DNA of 15,997 nucleotides. It comes from Bacteroidota bacterium (lineage in GTDB: Bacteria; Bacteroidota; Bacteroidia; Chitinophagales; Chitinophagaceae). Of the stretch, positions 14,742-15,997 are shown piece after piece. Positions within the stretch are counted from its first letter, which is position 1; each line of letters opens with the position of its first letter. Under the pieces are notes generated by a model. It made no database searches and was not told the DNA's origin. It saw only the letters and a program-made list of their open reading frames with translations. Where the stretch lies: the NCBI GenBank assembly GCA_023415275.1, contig JAEZLJ010000098.1, forward strand, positions 1 to 15,997, in the 5' to 3' direction. A program made the position numbers and the translations under genes.

Positions 14742-14746
14742 AGCAC

Positions 14747-14884
14747 GACGCTGCTAACAGCAGATTTCTAAAACCAAGGCTGACGAACAACCGTTAAACT
14801 GAATATCTTTAATGAACGACAGTGCAGAATTGAAGCAGTAGGAACACTGAATATCTTGGCTTCAGAAATCTGTTTTCCGTTAGC
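14747..14884. repeat. attC-like imperfect palindrome at the cassette right end
   Basis: The site opens with GCTAAC (14753-14758) and closes with GTTAGC (14879-14884). Inside, CAGATTTCTAAAACCAAG (14761-14778) is complementary to 14855-14872 at 16 of 18 positions. Both mismatches are A-C on the plus strand and therefore T-G wobbles on the minus strand, so the minus strand folds into an unbroken 18-base stem. The internal segment holds a 12-base direct repeat, ACTGAATATCTT (14798-14809 and 14846-14857). Size and design match integron attC sites, but the core differs from GTTRRRY at one base and no integrase is present in the window. Confidence 0.5.
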
Positions 14885-14952
14885 TGAAATATCAAAACGC
14901 CAATGTGAGAAACACAAAGTATTTGTTCTTCTTTTTTCTTTTTTTCATGTAA

Positions 14953-15120
14953 AGAGATTATCCAAGTGCTTCTTTCCTGGCTGATAACCGCGTAGTGTTC
15001 AATATAAAAGGCAACCATTATCGGCTGATTGTAAAAATCAATTATTCTTACAGTATGGTGTGGATCCGTTTTGTGGGCACCCATGCAGAATATGACAAGA
15101 CAGACGCAACAAAAATTTAA
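14953..15120 (+). pseudogene. higB: HigB-type toxin, N-terminal half missing
   Basis: Fifty-five codons from 14953 to the TAA at 15118-15120 read RDYPSASFLADNRVVFNIKG, then NHYRLIVKINYSYSMVWIRF and VGTHAEYDKTDATKI. This matches the C-terminal half of HigB-family mRNA interferases, which normally have about 95-100 residues. The codon before AGA is an in-frame TAA (14950-14952). Upstream is a pyrimidine-rich tract with no HigB N-terminal sequence in any frame. The intact antitoxin gene starts five bases after the stop, the normal higBA spacing. The toxin is probably dead, although an internal in-frame start giving a short peptide cannot be excluded. Loss of the 5' half next to a putative cassette insertion suggests a rearrangement there. 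Confidence 0.75.
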
Positions 15121-15125
15121 ACACC

Positions 15126-15482
15126 ATGAACATTAAGCCCATAAAAACAAAAAAAGATTACCAATTGGCTATGAACCGGTTGGAAAGCATCTTTGATGCA
15201 AAGCCCGGAACCACAGAAGGCGATGAACTAGAAGTATTGGGCATTCTCATTGACAAGTATGAACAAGAACATTATCCCATAGGCTATCCAGATCCCGTTG
15301 AAGCCATCAAGTTCCGTATGGAACAATTGGGCTATAGCCAAAGTGACCTGGCCAAGGTAGTGGGCCTGAAGAGCAGGGCCAGTGAAATTCTTAGCAAAAA
15401 GCGGAAACTGACATTGGAAATGATCCGACAGTTACATCAAACACTAGGCATACCGACTGATGTACTTATTCAGAGCTATTGA
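15126..15482 (+). CDS. higA: HigA-type antitoxin, helix-turn-helix regulator
   Basis: This 118-residue protein has an N-terminal helical region with DYQLAMNRLESIFDAKPGT (11-29), GDELEVLGILIDKYE (32-46) and YPIGYPDPVEAIKFRMEQ (50-67), characteristic of HigA partners of HigB toxins. An XRE-type helix-turn-helix follows at about 58-112 (LGYSQSDLAKVVGLKSRASEILSKKRKLT, then LHQTLGIP). HigA neutralises the toxin and represses the operon. Here it lies five bases after the truncated toxin, so it may persist as an orphan antitoxin and DNA-binding repressor. Its original promoter, upstream of the lost toxin start, seems to be gone, so expression would depend on readthrough from the left. The frame is intact and the length normal. 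Confidence 0.85.
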   Translation: MNIKPIKTKKDYQLAMNRLESIFDAKPGTTEGDELEVLGILIDKYEQEHYPIGYPDPVEAIKFRMEQLGYSQSDLAKVVGLKSRASEILSKKRKLTLEMIRQLHQTLGIPTDVLIQSY

Positions 15483-15494
15483 TGAAATCCTTTA

Positions 15495-15518
15495 GCCAAA
15501 AGGATATTGCCAAAAGGA
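15495..15518 (+). repeat. Ten-base direct repeat between higA and the VOC gene
   Basis: GCCAAAAGGA occurs at 15495-15504 and 15509-15518, 14 bases apart start to start. Possibly an operator for the following gene, or chance. Confidence 0.3.
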
Positions 15519-15587
15519 GGGTTACTTTGGTATATGTACTTAACTCTGTTGGTAAGAAATGAAACCTGGTAATTAAAAATCAATCAC

Positions 15588-15997
15588 ATGTTACAAACAA
15601 CACCGTTTATTCTTTTTGATGGGAATTGTAAGGAAGCCATGAGCTTTTACCAGGAATGCCTGGGCGGGGAATTAACCCTGATCAAACTTGGGGATACACC
15701 CATGAAAGAACAATTCACCATGGAAAAACATGATAGAATCATCTATGCACAGCTAAAAAATGATAACATTGATCTATCTGCTACAGATTGGATGGCATCG
15801 CCTATGCTTGAACCAAAACAGGGAAATACTTTCAGCATTTATCTTACCGGAGAAAGCTACGACGAGTTGAAACCAGCGTTTGACAAACTGGCTTCCGGGG
15901 CTGATAAGGACAAAAGAACCTTTATGGAATTGAACAATGTTCCGTTTGGGGTTTATGGACAACTGACGGATAAGTATGGCGTATCATGGATATTCAG
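15588..15997 (+). CDS. VOC-family (PhnB/glyoxalase-like) protein, 3' end beyond window
   Basis: The first 136 codons of a PhnB-like member of the vicinal oxygen chelate fold are present, starting at the ATG at 15588. LFDGNCKEAMSFYQECLGGEL (9-29) is the usual opening of the first beta-alpha-beta module. IIYAQLKNDNIDLSATDWM (51-69), TFSIYLTG (81-88), SYDELKPAFDKLASGA (90-105) and FGVYGQLTDKYGVSWIF (120-136) follow in the family order. Members of this group are close to 140 residues long, so only a few residues are probably missing. The PhnB-like branch often lacks the full metal-binding set of true glyoxalases, and the reaction is unknown. It is 105 bases after higA on the same strand. Confidence 0.85.
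   Translation, partial: MLQTTPFILFDGNCKEAMSFYQECLGGELTLIKLGDTPMKEQFTMEKHDRIIYAQLKNDNIDLSATDWMASPMLEPKQGNTFSIYLTGESYDELKPAFDKLASGADKDKRTFMELNNVPFGVYGQLTDKYGVSWIF

Noticed and set aside
14885..14952. Possible N-terminal part of HigB in another frame before the fragment
   Set aside because: Shifting frame at 14950 gives only Phe/Leu/Ser-rich residues from the pyrimidine tract, not a HigB N-terminus.
14809..15084. Minus-strand open frame of 91 codons
   Set aside because: It overlaps the attC-like palindrome and is antisense to the HigB fragment, which has clear homology in the other direction.

Overview
The window looks chromosomal and comes from a member of the Bacteroidota, most likely the Chitinophagaceae or a close relative. 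The signs are a secreted protein with the LPVTFLSF linker and a type IX secretion-type C-terminal region, a TonB-dependent receptor with an N-terminal carboxypeptidase-D-like domain, the acpP-fabF-rnc cluster, several TTG-N19/20-TAnnTTTG promoters, and a DksA-like protein that has lost its zinc cysteines. The assignment rests on protein and promoter style; no 16S gene or database search was available.

Left part (1-6300). A partial secreted protein gene runs off the left edge on the minus strand. It is divergent from a lipoprotein-type PQQ sugar dehydrogenase on the plus strand. The dehydrogenase converges on a minus-strand operon, read acpP, fabF, rnc, for fatty-acid carrier, condensation and RNA processing. 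A plus-strand GNAT acetyltransferase shares the divergent promoter region with acpP. Beyond it is a 300-base gap holding three different heptanucleotide tandem repeats, then a minus-strand YcxB-like membrane protein.

Middle part (6335-11181). A minus-strand operon reads ileS, then a histone-H1-tailed DksA-like gene, and ends at a strong intrinsic terminator. IleRS looks like the type-2 (eukaryote-like) enzyme and carries GIHH where HIGH is expected. The 490-base gap upstream of ileS holds a perfect 45-base palindrome inside a longer imperfect inverted repeat with an 11-base period. A TonB-dependent siderophore-type receptor then starts on the plus strand.

Right part (13642-15997). This is the accessory region. 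An AT-rich gene with a C-terminal HEPN-like R-x4-H motif is tightly framed by inverted GTTAGC/GCTAAC sites. It is followed by a roughly 130-base imperfect palindrome, a layout that strongly resembles an integron gene cassette with an attC-like site. Downstream is a HigB-type toxin gene lacking its N-terminal half, its intact HigA-type antitoxin, and a VOC/PhnB-like gene cut by the right edge.

The best candidates for something undescribed are the HEPN cassette with its attC-like site, and the 45-base palindrome with 11-base periodicity. No tRNA, rRNA, CRISPR array or insertion sequence transposase was seen.
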